Of a stretch of 11,084 nt of DNA, positions 1-7,200 are shown piece after piece. The DNA lies in the NCBI GenBank assembly GCA_964432925.1, contig CAYSPM010000094.1, positions 1 to 11,084 of the forward strand, in the 5' to 3' direction. The notes beneath the pieces are model-generated. The model made no database searches. It was not told the DNA's origin and worked only from the letters and a program-made list of their open reading frames with translations. The position numbers were made by a program, and so were the translations under genes. The stretch is from CAYNTC01 sp964432925. Its GTDB lineage: Bacteria > Planctomycetota > Phycisphaerae > Sedimentisphaerales > Anaerobacaceae. Every line of letters begins with the position of its first letter. Position 1 is the stretch's first letter.

Positions 1-1
1 G

Positions 2-706
2 GCCGGAACAGCCTGGGCTGTCGATTTTGAGCTGACAGCCGATTATTTCGGTAAGTATATTTGGCGTGGGCAGGACCTGGATAACGAGCCAGTCTTTCAG
101 CCGGGCTTAAGTGCAGCTTTCGGTCCACTATCTGTATCAATTTGGGGTAGTCTTGAATTGACTGATAAAACCAGCCACGAGCACGATTTCACTGAGGTTG
201 ACTACTCACTGGACTACTCGGGCGAGTTTCCCGGCGTCGAACTTCTTGGATTCTCTGCGGGTGTGATTTACTACGATTTCCCAAACACAAGCGTTGACGG
301 CACGACGGAACTGTACTGGGGTTTCAGTGCCGATGTGTTACTGAGCCCGTCTTTGACGGTGTATCATGATGTGGATGAGGCCGATGGCACGTATATCAGT
401 GCCTCAATAGGACACAGGGTCGAAAATATTGCCGAGCTTGGCTCTGGTTCTACTATCAGCTTGGAACTTGGGGCCAGTATTGGGTGGGGCAACAGCAATT
501 ACAACGAGTACTACTGGGGTACCAATCAAAGCAAGATGAATGATCTTATATTGTCAGCTTCTTTCCCGATAGAGGGCGTCGACTGGACGGTGGCTCCGAC
601 TTTGAACTATGTAACGCTTCTGAGCGATGACATACGTGATATCGACGCGTACGGAACAGACAGTGACTTTTTCTTTGCTGGCATTAGTTTATCGAAAAGT
701 TTTTAA
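2..706 (+). CDS. Outer-membrane beta-barrel protein, possible TorF/Gcw_chp-type porin (5' end cut off)
   Basis: The reading frame is open from the left edge, so the true start lies outside the window; 234 residues are visible. The first residues end in A-W-A followed by VDFEL, which looks like the tail of a Sec signal peptide cut after Ala6, so almost the whole mature protein (about 228 residues) is present. It is rich in alternating aromatic and polar residues typical of membrane beta strands, has an early YIWRG motif (residues 19-23) like the Y-x-x-RG motif near the N-terminus of TorF/Gcw_chp proteins, and ends in Phe, the usual C-terminal signal for insertion by the BAM machinery. The family match is from memory and moderate. 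It stops 29 bases before amtB on the same strand, so I infer co-transcription and a possible role in passing ammonium or other small nitrogen solutes through the outer membrane. An internal TTG at 158 is not the real start. Confidence 0.6.
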   Translation, partial: AGTAWAVDFELTADYFGKYIWRGQDLDNEPVFQPGLSAAFGPLSVSIWGSLELTDKTSHEHDFTEVDYSLDYSGEFPGVELLGFSAGVIYYDFPNTSVDGTTELYWGFSADVLLSPSLTVYHDVDEADGTYISASIGHRVENIAELGSGSTISLELGASIGWGNSNYNEYYWGTNQSKMNDLILSASFPIEGVDWTVAPTLNYVTLLSDDIRDIDAYGTDSDFFFAGISLSKSF

Positions 707-735
707 CTCTGAGAGATGAAACGAAGGATTACAGA

Positions 736-2073
736 ATGAAACTTTTACTGGTTACCGTTGTGTTACTATTGGTGACGACATTTTCTGTACCAGCTTTTGC
801 AGCATCTGGCAGTGAATTTGATGTAGCTAATTTGAAGCAAGGCCTGGATACAGTATGGGTATTGTTAGGGGCATTTTTAGTGTTCTTTATGCAGGCAGGC
901 TTCGGGATGGTTGAAGCCGGATTTATCAGGGCAAAAAATACCTGCAACATCCTGACCAAAAACTTCCTTGACTTTTGTATGGCTTCATTAGGCTTTTTCC
1001 TTATCGGTTATGCTTTGATGTTCGGTGACGGAAACGGTTTTTGTGGTGTGAAGGGCTGGTGCTTATTCGGTCTTGAGCAAACGGTCAACGGTTTGCCTCT
1101 TTATGCCTTTTGGTTGTTTCAAGCGGCATTTTGTGGAGCAGCGGCAACGATTGTGGCTGGCGGAATGGCGGAGCGTATGAGATTTCCGGCTTATTTGATT
1201 TACTCGTTTCTTATATCGGCCTTTATATATCCGATCGTCGGACACTGGATATGGGGCGGCGGCTGGCTCAGCGATATGGGCTTTGCTGACTTTGCTGGCT
1301 CAACGGTTGTTCATACGGTCGGTGGTTGTGCGGCTCTTGTCGGAACTTCTATGCTCAGACCAAGAGAGGGTAAATACGGTATCGACGGCAAGCCGAACAT
1401 TTTTGCTGGTCACAACATCCCACTGGCATCTTTGGGCGTGTTTATACTTTGGTTCGGATGGTTCGGTTTTAATGCCGGCTCGACACTTGGCGTGGCAGAC
1501 GGCTCAACTATTAGTCGTATCGCTATCAACACAAACTTGGCGGCCGCTCTGGGCGGGATAGCTGCCATGGCAACGGTATGGAAGAGGTTTGGCAAGCCAG
1601 ACTTGTCTATGGCAATGAATGGCGCTTTAGCAGGGCTTGTGGCTATAACAGCACCATGTGCATACGTTGAGCCTTGGGCGGCATTGGTGATCGGTGCAGT
1701 CGCCGGATATATAGTGGTAATGGGAGTCGAGCTGCTCGATAAGCTTCAGATTGACGACCCCGTTGGTGCGTTTCCCGTTCACGGGATCTGTGGGAGTTGG
1801 GGTACTCTGTGCGTTGGAATTTTTGGCAGACAAACGTTGGGCTTAGCAAACAATGGTTTTGTCTATAGTGGTAATCCAATGCAGCTGGGTATCCAAATAG
1901 TGGGCAGTGTAAGTACAGTGGCTTTTGTGGTTGTTAGTATGGGTATAGTGTTTAAGGTGATCGACCTCGTCGTTGGTTTGAGAATCAGCCGAAAAGAAGA
2001 GTTGCAAGGGCTGGATATTGGAGAGCACGGTATGGAGGCATACGGCGGCTTTCAGATATTCAGCACGACTTGA
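736..2073 (+). CDS. amtB: Ammonium transporter AmtB
   Basis: AmtB is the trimeric inner-membrane channel that conducts ammonium into the cytoplasm. The 445-residue protein begins with a signal peptide (about residues 1-22, cut near AFA) followed by about eleven hydrophobic segments, as in the family. The diagnostic residues are visible: the pore twin histidines at His193 (STVVHTVGG) and His349 (FPVHGICGS), the Phe gate at Phe128/Phe132 and Phe245 (GFNAGS), Ser249 and Trp173 of the recruitment site, and the structural Asp185 eight residues before the first His. The C-terminal tail (residues 425-438, GLDIGEHGMEAYGG) fits the conserved segment that transmits GlnK binding. The start has a good ribosome site (AAGGA about 7 bases before ATG). 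It lies between the barrel protein (29-base gap) and glnK (26-base gap); the order amtB-glnK is the reverse of E. coli. Nothing looks broken. Confidence 0.97.
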   Translation: MKLLLVTVVLLLVTTFSVPAFAASGSEFDVANLKQGLDTVWVLLGAFLVFFMQAGFGMVEAGFIRAKNTCNILTKNFLDFCMASLGFFLIGYALMFGDGNGFCGVKGWCLFGLEQTVNGLPLYAFWLFQAAFCGAAATIVAGGMAERMRFPAYLIYSFLISAFIYPIVGHWIWGGGWLSDMGFADFAGSTVVHTVGGCAALVGTSMLRPREGKYGIDGKPNIFAGHNIPLASLGVFILWFGWFGFNAGSTLGVADGSTISRIAINTNLAAALGGIAAMATVWKRFGKPDLSMAMNGALAGLVAITAPCAYVEPWAALVIGAVAGYIVVMGVELLDKLQIDDPVGAFPVHGICGSWGTLCVGIFGRQTLGLANNGFVYSGNPMQLGIQIVGSVSTVAFVVVSMGIVFKVIDLVVGLRISRKEELQGLDIGEHGMEAYGGFQIFSTT

Positions 2074-2099
2074 TTTGACCTTAGTCGGAGAACAAATAA

Positions 2100-2441
2100 A
2101 TGAAACTTGTAACCGCATATATTCAGCCTCACAAACTCAACGATGTGAAAAAGGCATTGTATAAAAATGAGATTTACAAGGTCTCTGTGACAAATGCTCT
2201 GGGCTGCGGCGAACAGAAAGGATATCACGAGAGCTACCGGGGCGTTGCGTTCGAGGTTAATCTTTTGAAGAAGGTCCGACTGGAGATAGCGGTGAACGAG
2301 AGTTTCGTTCAAAAGACGATAGATGCGATTGTTGAAGGTGCGAGGACAGGACAGATAGGTGACGGGAAGATATTTGTGATGGATCTACCCGAATGTATCC
2401 GGATTCGCACCGGTGAAACAGGGCAAAAGGCGATCGGCTAA
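2100..2441 (+). CDS. glnK: PII nitrogen regulatory protein (GlnK/GlnB family)
   Basis: PII is a small homotrimeric sensor of ATP/ADP and 2-oxoglutarate that blocks AmtB and tunes nitrogen enzymes. The 113-residue length is normal and aligns without gaps to E. coli GlnB over nearly its full length. Ligand residues are present: Gln39 and Lys58 for 2-oxoglutarate, the GDGK loop ending at Lys90, and Arg101/Arg103 in RIRTGE for nucleotide phosphate. The T-loop (about 37-55) differs: Tyr46 is kept, but position 51, the Tyr uridylylated by GlnD in enterobacteria (adenylylated in actinobacteria), is Phe, and position 49, the phosphorylated Ser of cyanobacteria, is Val. Position 38 is Glu where E. coli has Arg. 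None of the well-known T-loop modifications can therefore occur at its usual residue. GGAG lies 9 bases before the ATG. Linkage to amtB favours the name glnK over glnB. Confidence 0.95.
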   Translation: MKLVTAYIQPHKLNDVKKALYKNEIYKVSVTNALGCGEQKGYHESYRGVAFEVNLLKKVRLEIAVNESFVQKTIDAIVEGARTGQIGDGKIFVMDLPECIRIRTGETGQKAIG

Positions 2442-2459
2442 AGATTTGCTGGCCGACTA

Positions 2460-2475
2460 TGGCATCTGTATGGCA
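2460..2475 (+). promoter_or_regulatory. Candidate sigma-54 (-24/-12) promoter of glnA
   Basis: The gap before glnA holds TGGCAT, five bases, then TGGCA. Against the consensus TGGCAC-N5-TTGCA, the invariant GG (2461-2462) and GC (2473-2474) are present at the required 10-base separation, with one mismatch in each half. Transcription would start near 2486, leaving a leader of about 40 bases that contains the glnA ribosome site. Sigma-54 control of glnA under nitrogen limitation is well known in proteobacteria. I see no convincing NtrC enhancer pair nearby, so this rests on the core match and its position. Confidence 0.55.
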
Positions 2476-2524
2476 TTGAAAATTGATTCGGTGACAAACC
2501 AAATTATATGAAAGGAAAAGTGAA

Positions 2525-3937
2525 ATGACACCGAAAGAATTCTTTGAGTTTGCAAAGAAGAATAAAGCCGAGATGGTTGATTTGAAATTTACCGATCTGC
2601 TTGGCACGTGGCAGCATTGTACCTTCCCGATAGAGACTTGGGATGAGAGCACGTTCGTAGACGGAGTCGGATTTGACGGTTCATCTATTCGCGGCTGGCA
2701 GGGCATCCATGTTTCGGACATGTTGGCTGTGCCGGACCCCAATACCGCTGTGCTGGATCCTTTCTTCACGGACCCGACCGTCAGTGTCGTCGCCAACATC
2801 GTAGATCCTATCACCAAAGCCGACTACAGCAGAGATCCACGGCACGTGGCCCGAAAAGGGGTTGCCTATCTGAAGAAAACCGGAATCGCCGATACATGCT
2901 ACATAGGGCCGGAGCCGGAGTTCTTCATCTTTGACGAGGTCCGCTACGAGCAGAATCAGCACACCGGCTCATACCGGATCGACTCGGTCGAGGGCGCCTG
3001 GAACACCGCGCGCTTTGAAGAGCCCAATCTGGGCTACAAACCAAGCTTCAAGGGCGGCTACTTCCCGGTCAGTCCGACTGATACGTATCACAACCTGCGT
3101 GGTGAGATGGTCCGCGAAATGCGCAAAGTTGGTATCGTTGTGGAAGCACATCACCATGAAGTGGCAACAGCCGGTCAAGCCGAGATAGATATGAAGTTTG
3201 ATGAGCTGCTTAAGATGGCTGATCAGTTCATGTGGTACAAGTACATCATAAAGAACGTGGCCAGGCGTAACGGAAAGACCGTGACATTTATGCCCAAGCC
3301 GATCTTCGAGGACAACGGCAGCGGTATGCACTCACACTTTTCGCTCTGGAAGGATGGCAAACCGCTGTTTGCGGATGCTGGTTATGCTGGGCTGAGCGAT
3401 ATCGGTTTATACGCGATCGGCGGAATGCTCAAGCACGCACCGGCAATTCTGGCTTTCGCAGCGCCGACGACGAATTCCTACCGTCGGTTAGTGCCTGGTT
3501 TTGAAGCGCCGGTAAACCTTGTGATGAGTGCTCGAAATCGCTCGGCAGCTATACGGATACCCATGTATTCAGACAGCCCAAAGACCAAACGCTTGGAATT
3601 CCGTTGTCCCGATCCGACAGCTAACGGTTATCTGGCGTGGACAGCAATGCTCATGGCGGCTATCGACGGTATCAAGAATAAAATCGACCCGGGCGAGCCT
3701 CTTGACCGGGACATCTATGAAATGACGCCCGAAGAATTGGCCAATTACCCTAAGACTCCAGGCTCGCTTGCTGAGGCGATCGCTGCCCTTGAGGCTGACT
3801 ACAAGTTTCTAACCGTAGGTGGTGTCTTTACCGACGACCTGATTGAGACATGGGTCAATTGGAAACGTGAAAACGAGCTTAATGAGCTGGCTTTGAGACC
3901 GCACCCTTATGAATTTCATCTGTACTACGACAGTTGA
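2525..3937 (+). CDS. glnA: Glutamine synthetase, type I (GSI-beta)
   Basis: It makes glutamine from glutamate, ammonium and ATP as a cytoplasmic dodecamer. The 470-residue length is close to E. coli GlnA (about 469) and the two run almost collinear. Visible active-site residues are Asp51 (GFDGSS), Glu130 and Glu132 (GPEPEFF), Glu212 and Glu220 (HHHEVATAGQAE), His269 (NGSGMHSHF), Arg321 and the Glu327 flap, Arg339 and Arg344 (RNRSAAIR), and Glu358/Arg360. The segment RDIYEMTPEE keeps Tyr398, the counterpart of the adenylylation Tyr397, and the region around 140-165 carries the extra segment typical of GSI-beta; together these predict control by a GlnE adenylyltransferase encoded elsewhere. The start is supported by AAAGGA about 8 bases upstream. 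It has its own candidate sigma-54 promoter and is followed by a terminator, so it can be the end of the amtB operon or a separate unit. Confidence 0.98.
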   Translation: MTPKEFFEFAKKNKAEMVDLKFTDLLGTWQHCTFPIETWDESTFVDGVGFDGSSIRGWQGIHVSDMLAVPDPNTAVLDPFFTDPTVSVVANIVDPITKADYSRDPRHVARKGVAYLKKTGIADTCYIGPEPEFFIFDEVRYEQNQHTGSYRIDSVEGAWNTARFEEPNLGYKPSFKGGYFPVSPTDTYHNLRGEMVREMRKVGIVVEAHHHEVATAGQAEIDMKFDELLKMADQFMWYKYIIKNVARRNGKTVTFMPKPIFEDNGSGMHSHFSLWKDGKPLFADAGYAGLSDIGLYAIGGMLKHAPAILAFAAPTTNSYRRLVPGFEAPVNLVMSARNRSAAIRIPMYSDSPKTKRLEFRCPDPTANGYLAWTAMLMAAIDGIKNKIDPGEPLDRDIYEMTPEELANYPKTPGSLAEAIAALEADYKFLTVGGVFTDDLIETWVNWKRENELNELALRPHPYEFHLYYDS

Positions 3938-3971
3938 TGAATCGAACATCATCGGATAGGATCAGGTAAAT

Positions 3972-4016
3972 GGCCTTGGGCGCGGCTCGGATCCCACAGT
4001 CGGCTCAAGGCCTTTT
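3972..4016 (+). terminator. Probable intrinsic terminator after glnA
   Basis: GGCCTTGGGC (3972-3981) pairs with GCTCAAGGCC (4003-4012) in a 10-bp, GC-rich stem with one G-U pair and a 21-base loop. It is followed at once by TTTT. The stem begins 34 bases after the glnA stop. The T-run is short and the loop long, so termination may be partial. Confidence 0.65.
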
Positions 4017-4164
4017 GCTAAACACCGAGCATAGTTGTGCTACAAAAGATAGATTCAGCAGCCTATTGAAACTGCGAAGCTCTCGCTATTCGCCTTTACA
4101 GGCGGGGTTGCTTAGATTATGGCGCCAACTTATGAGTTTTATTAAGGGAACTGACATATCAAAA

Positions 4165-4192
4165 TTGAAAAGATTGCGTAGAATGTGATAAG
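4165..4192 (+). promoter_or_regulatory. Possible sigma-70 promoter for gltB operon
   Basis: TTGAAA (4165-4170) is a good -35 element. Sixteen bases later, GATAAG (4187-4192) is a weak -10 element, preceded by TG at 4184-4185 as in an extended -10. Transcription would begin near 4199, giving a leader of about 58 bases that includes the inverted repeat before gltB. The match is modest and such motifs occur by chance in AT-rich stretches. Confidence 0.3.
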
Positions 4193-4231
4193 CTCTTGCC
4201 CATTTTGGGGTATTGACGATTCCTAATCGGG

Positions 4232-4251
4232 CTAAACCGGATTTGGTTTAG
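4232..4251. promoter_or_regulatory. Inverted repeat directly upstream of gltB start
   Basis: CTAAACC, a six-base spacer GGATTT, and GGTTTAG form a perfect 7-bp dyad ending 6 bases before the gltB ATG. It covers the place where a ribosome site should be, and no purine-rich Shine-Dalgarno sequence is present between it and the ATG. It could be an RNA hairpin that limits translation, or an operator for a dimeric regulator. Confidence 0.55.
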
Positions 4252-4257
4252 TATCTT

Positions 4258-7200
4258 ATGACATTGAGATTGAAAAATCAGGGCTTGTACGAAACACGGT
4301 ACGAACATGACGCCTGCGGTATTGGTGCTGTTGTAAATATCAACGGCAAACGGGACCACTCCATAATCGAATACGGCAAAGAGATACTGATTAATCTGCG
4401 TCACCGTGGTGCAGCCGGAGCCGACGAGGCCACAGGCGATGGTGCTGGGATACTGTTTCAGATTCCACATGAGTATTTCGCCGTCGAGTGTGAGATGCTC
4501 GGGTTCTCTCTTCCCGAACCCGGCCAATATGGTGTTGGGATGGTGTTTGGCTCGAAAGACGGTGACATAAGAAAGGCCTGTGATGGCGTACTCGAATCTG
4601 CCGTTACCCATTATGGATTGAAGATTCTCGGATGGCGCGAAGTTCCCAGTTCAAATGACTGTCTGGGTGAGATTGCTTTGGCTGCGGAGCCTTCGATAAG
4701 ACAGATATTTGTTGATGGTAATGGTCTTAAAAATGGATCACTTGAGCGCAAGTTATATCTGGCGCGAAAGAGATCTGAGAGGTTGGTAGCAGAAAAGGTC
4801 GGTGAAAAAGGTGAGGATTTCTACGTGACAAGCCTTTCATGCAGCACGATTGTATATAAAGGCATGTTCATGGCTTGGCAGCTTTTCGCCTATTATCCTG
4901 ACCTTGCTGATGAGCGGGTTAAGTCGGCTCTCGCCATTGTCCATCAGCGATATAGCACCAATACCTTTCCAAACTGGCGCCTTGCTCAGCCGTTCCGCTG
5001 CATTGCGCATAATGGTGAGCTGAATACCCTCAGTGGCAACCGCAATGCAATGCGGGCACGCGAGAAAAAGATGGCAAGTGAGGTTTTCGGTGATGATATT
5101 ACTGAGCTGTTTCCGATTCTGACGCCGCAGGCGAGTGACTCAGCGTGTTTCGATAGCGCCCTTGAGCTGTTGGTTCGATCGGGCAGGAGCATGCCTCATG
5201 CTATGATGATGATGATTCCGGAGGCCTTTGGGCCCAAATATCATATCAGCACCGACAAGCGAGCGTTCTACGAGTACCATTCTGCGATAATGGAGCCATG
5301 GGATGGCCCGGCAGCAATGGTATTTAGCGATGGCAGGCTATTAGGAGGGACGCTCGACCGAAATGGATTACGACCTTGCCGATACCTGGTGACTACCGAC
5401 GGTCTGGCAATTATTGCCAGCGAGACGGGAGTTGTAGAATTTCCGCCTGAGAAGATACGTACCAAAGGACGTTTGCAGCCTGGCCGAATGCTCCTCGTCG
5501 ACACTATCGAAGGGCGGATAATTTCTGATAATGAAATAAAAAGTAAAATTGCCCGGCAAAGACCTTATCGGCGATGGCTGGATGAGAACAGAATTGAGCT
5601 TCGTGGTTTGTTCGATACGCCCAAACTCGTCAAGAGCGACCCGCGGACGATAGCCCAGAGGATGAGAGCATTCGGGTACACACGGGAAGAACTAAAGATG
5701 ATACTGACGCCCATGGCGGTCAACGGCCAAGAGCCAGTGGGATCGATGGGTAATGATACGCCGCTGGCAGTACTGTCGGATAAGCCAAAGCTTCTATTCG
5801 ACTATTTCAAACAGCTTTTTGCCCAGGTGACAAATCCAGCGATAGATCCGCTTCGCGAAGGCCTGGTTATGAGTCTGATGGTCTTCGCGGGCAAGAAGCA
5901 AAACATCCTGGATGAAAGTCCCCGGCACTGTCGGCAGCTCAAGTTGCCGCATCCGATTTTGTCCAACGAAGATATTGAGCGACTTCGTGCGGTTAGCAGA
6001 GATGATTTCAAGGTCGCTACCATTTCTGCGTTGTTCGATGCCGACACAGAAAAGCCGGCAGAAGCTTTGCGTCGTGGTCTTGATTCGTTAATCGACTCGG
6101 CAGAGAAGGCTATTAAAGATGGAGCGTCGCTACTCATTATAAGCGACCGTAACATTTCTCAGACAAAGGCACCGATTCCATCGCTGTTGGCTACGGCAGC
6201 GGTTCATCATGGAATGCTTAATCGGGGACTTCGCAACGAAGCTGGTTTGATCGTTGAGAGCGGCGAGCCGAGAGAAATTATGCACTTTTGCCTGCTGTGC
6301 GGATACGGTGCTAACGCTATCAATCCGTTTCTGGCGTTTGAGTCGCTCGACGAATTGCATCGACAGGGAGAACTGCCTGCCGATATGGAGCCGATCCAGA
6401 TAGCGGATAACTACATCGCGGCAATCAAAAAGGGGATTCTCAAGACCATGAGCAAAATGGGTATTTCGACCCTTCGCAGCTATACCGGTGCGCAGCTTTT
6501 CGAGGCAATTGGTCTTAACCGCACTGTTGTGGATGAGTATTTCACCGGTACCAGCTCAAGGATTGGTGGTATCGGTCTTGCTGAAATTGCGCAAGAGGCT
6601 CTTGCCCGTCATACGTCAGGTTTCCAGCAGCGCCCCTCTGGGGTGCTACAGTTAGACTTTGGCGGTGAATATCATTTTCGTCATTCGGGGCAGCGGCATC
6701 TATGGAACCCGACGACAGTCTCGCGATTGCAACACGCGGTGCAAAACAACGATGCCGAGGCTTACGCCGATTACGCCAAGGCTGTGAATGAGCAGGCAAA
6801 AACGCTTTGCACTTTACGTGGCCTGTTTGAATTCGTTTCGGGCGAAGCTGTTGATATAGAAGAAGTAGAGCCAGCCAGTGAAATTGTCAAAAGATTCTGT
6901 ACCGGTGCAATGAGTCATGGCTCTATCAGTAAGGAGGCTCACGAGTGCATCGCTATCGCCATGAATCGGCTGGGTTCAATGAGCAATACCGGTGAAGGCG
7001 GCGAGGACCCAGAGCGATATACACAGGAGGCGAACGGCGACTCAAAAAATTGCGCTATTAAACAGATCGCAAGCGCTAGGTTTGGCGTTACGTTAAATTA
7101 TCTGGCTCATGCCCATCAGCTACAGATAAAGATAGCTCAGGGGGCCAAGCCGGGTGAGGGTGGCCAATTGCCAGGGCACAAGGTGACAGAAGAAATTGCC

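Larger units (their letters stand above)
3938..4257. other. 320-base glnA-gltB intergenic region
   Basis: This is the only large gap without a recognisable gene. From left to right it holds the glnA terminator, a small hairpin with stem CGCCT/AGGCG (4091-4095 and 4100-4104, loop of 4, extendable by two G-U pairs), a possible sigma-70 promoter (4165-4192), and a perfect inverted repeat just before gltB (4232-4251). An open frame at 3970-4188 encodes 72 residues but starts inside the terminator stem and resembles no protein I know. I could not match the region to a known riboswitch class. Confidence 0.6.

Noticed and set aside
158..160. TTG at 158 as a start for the first gene
   Set aside because: The frame is open to the left edge, and the upstream part encodes a plausible signal-peptide tail and the YIWRG motif, so the gene is truncated by the window.
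2408..2415. CACCGGTG palindrome near the end of glnK as an NtrC half-site pair
   Set aside because: NtrC sites have a spacer between half-sites; this one has none and lies in the conserved RTGE coding segment, so it reflects codons.
2257..2817. Long open frame on the minus strand across glnK and glnA
   Set aside because: It is antisense to two well-supported genes, and its product shows no recognisable domain.
3970..4188. Open frame of 72 codons between glnA and gltB, with AGGA about 9 bases upstream
   Set aside because: Its start codon overlaps the terminator stem, the product is an unfamiliar Leu/Arg/Ser-rich sequence without domains, and the frame also covers the promoter candidate. More likely chance, though conservation in relatives would reopen the case.
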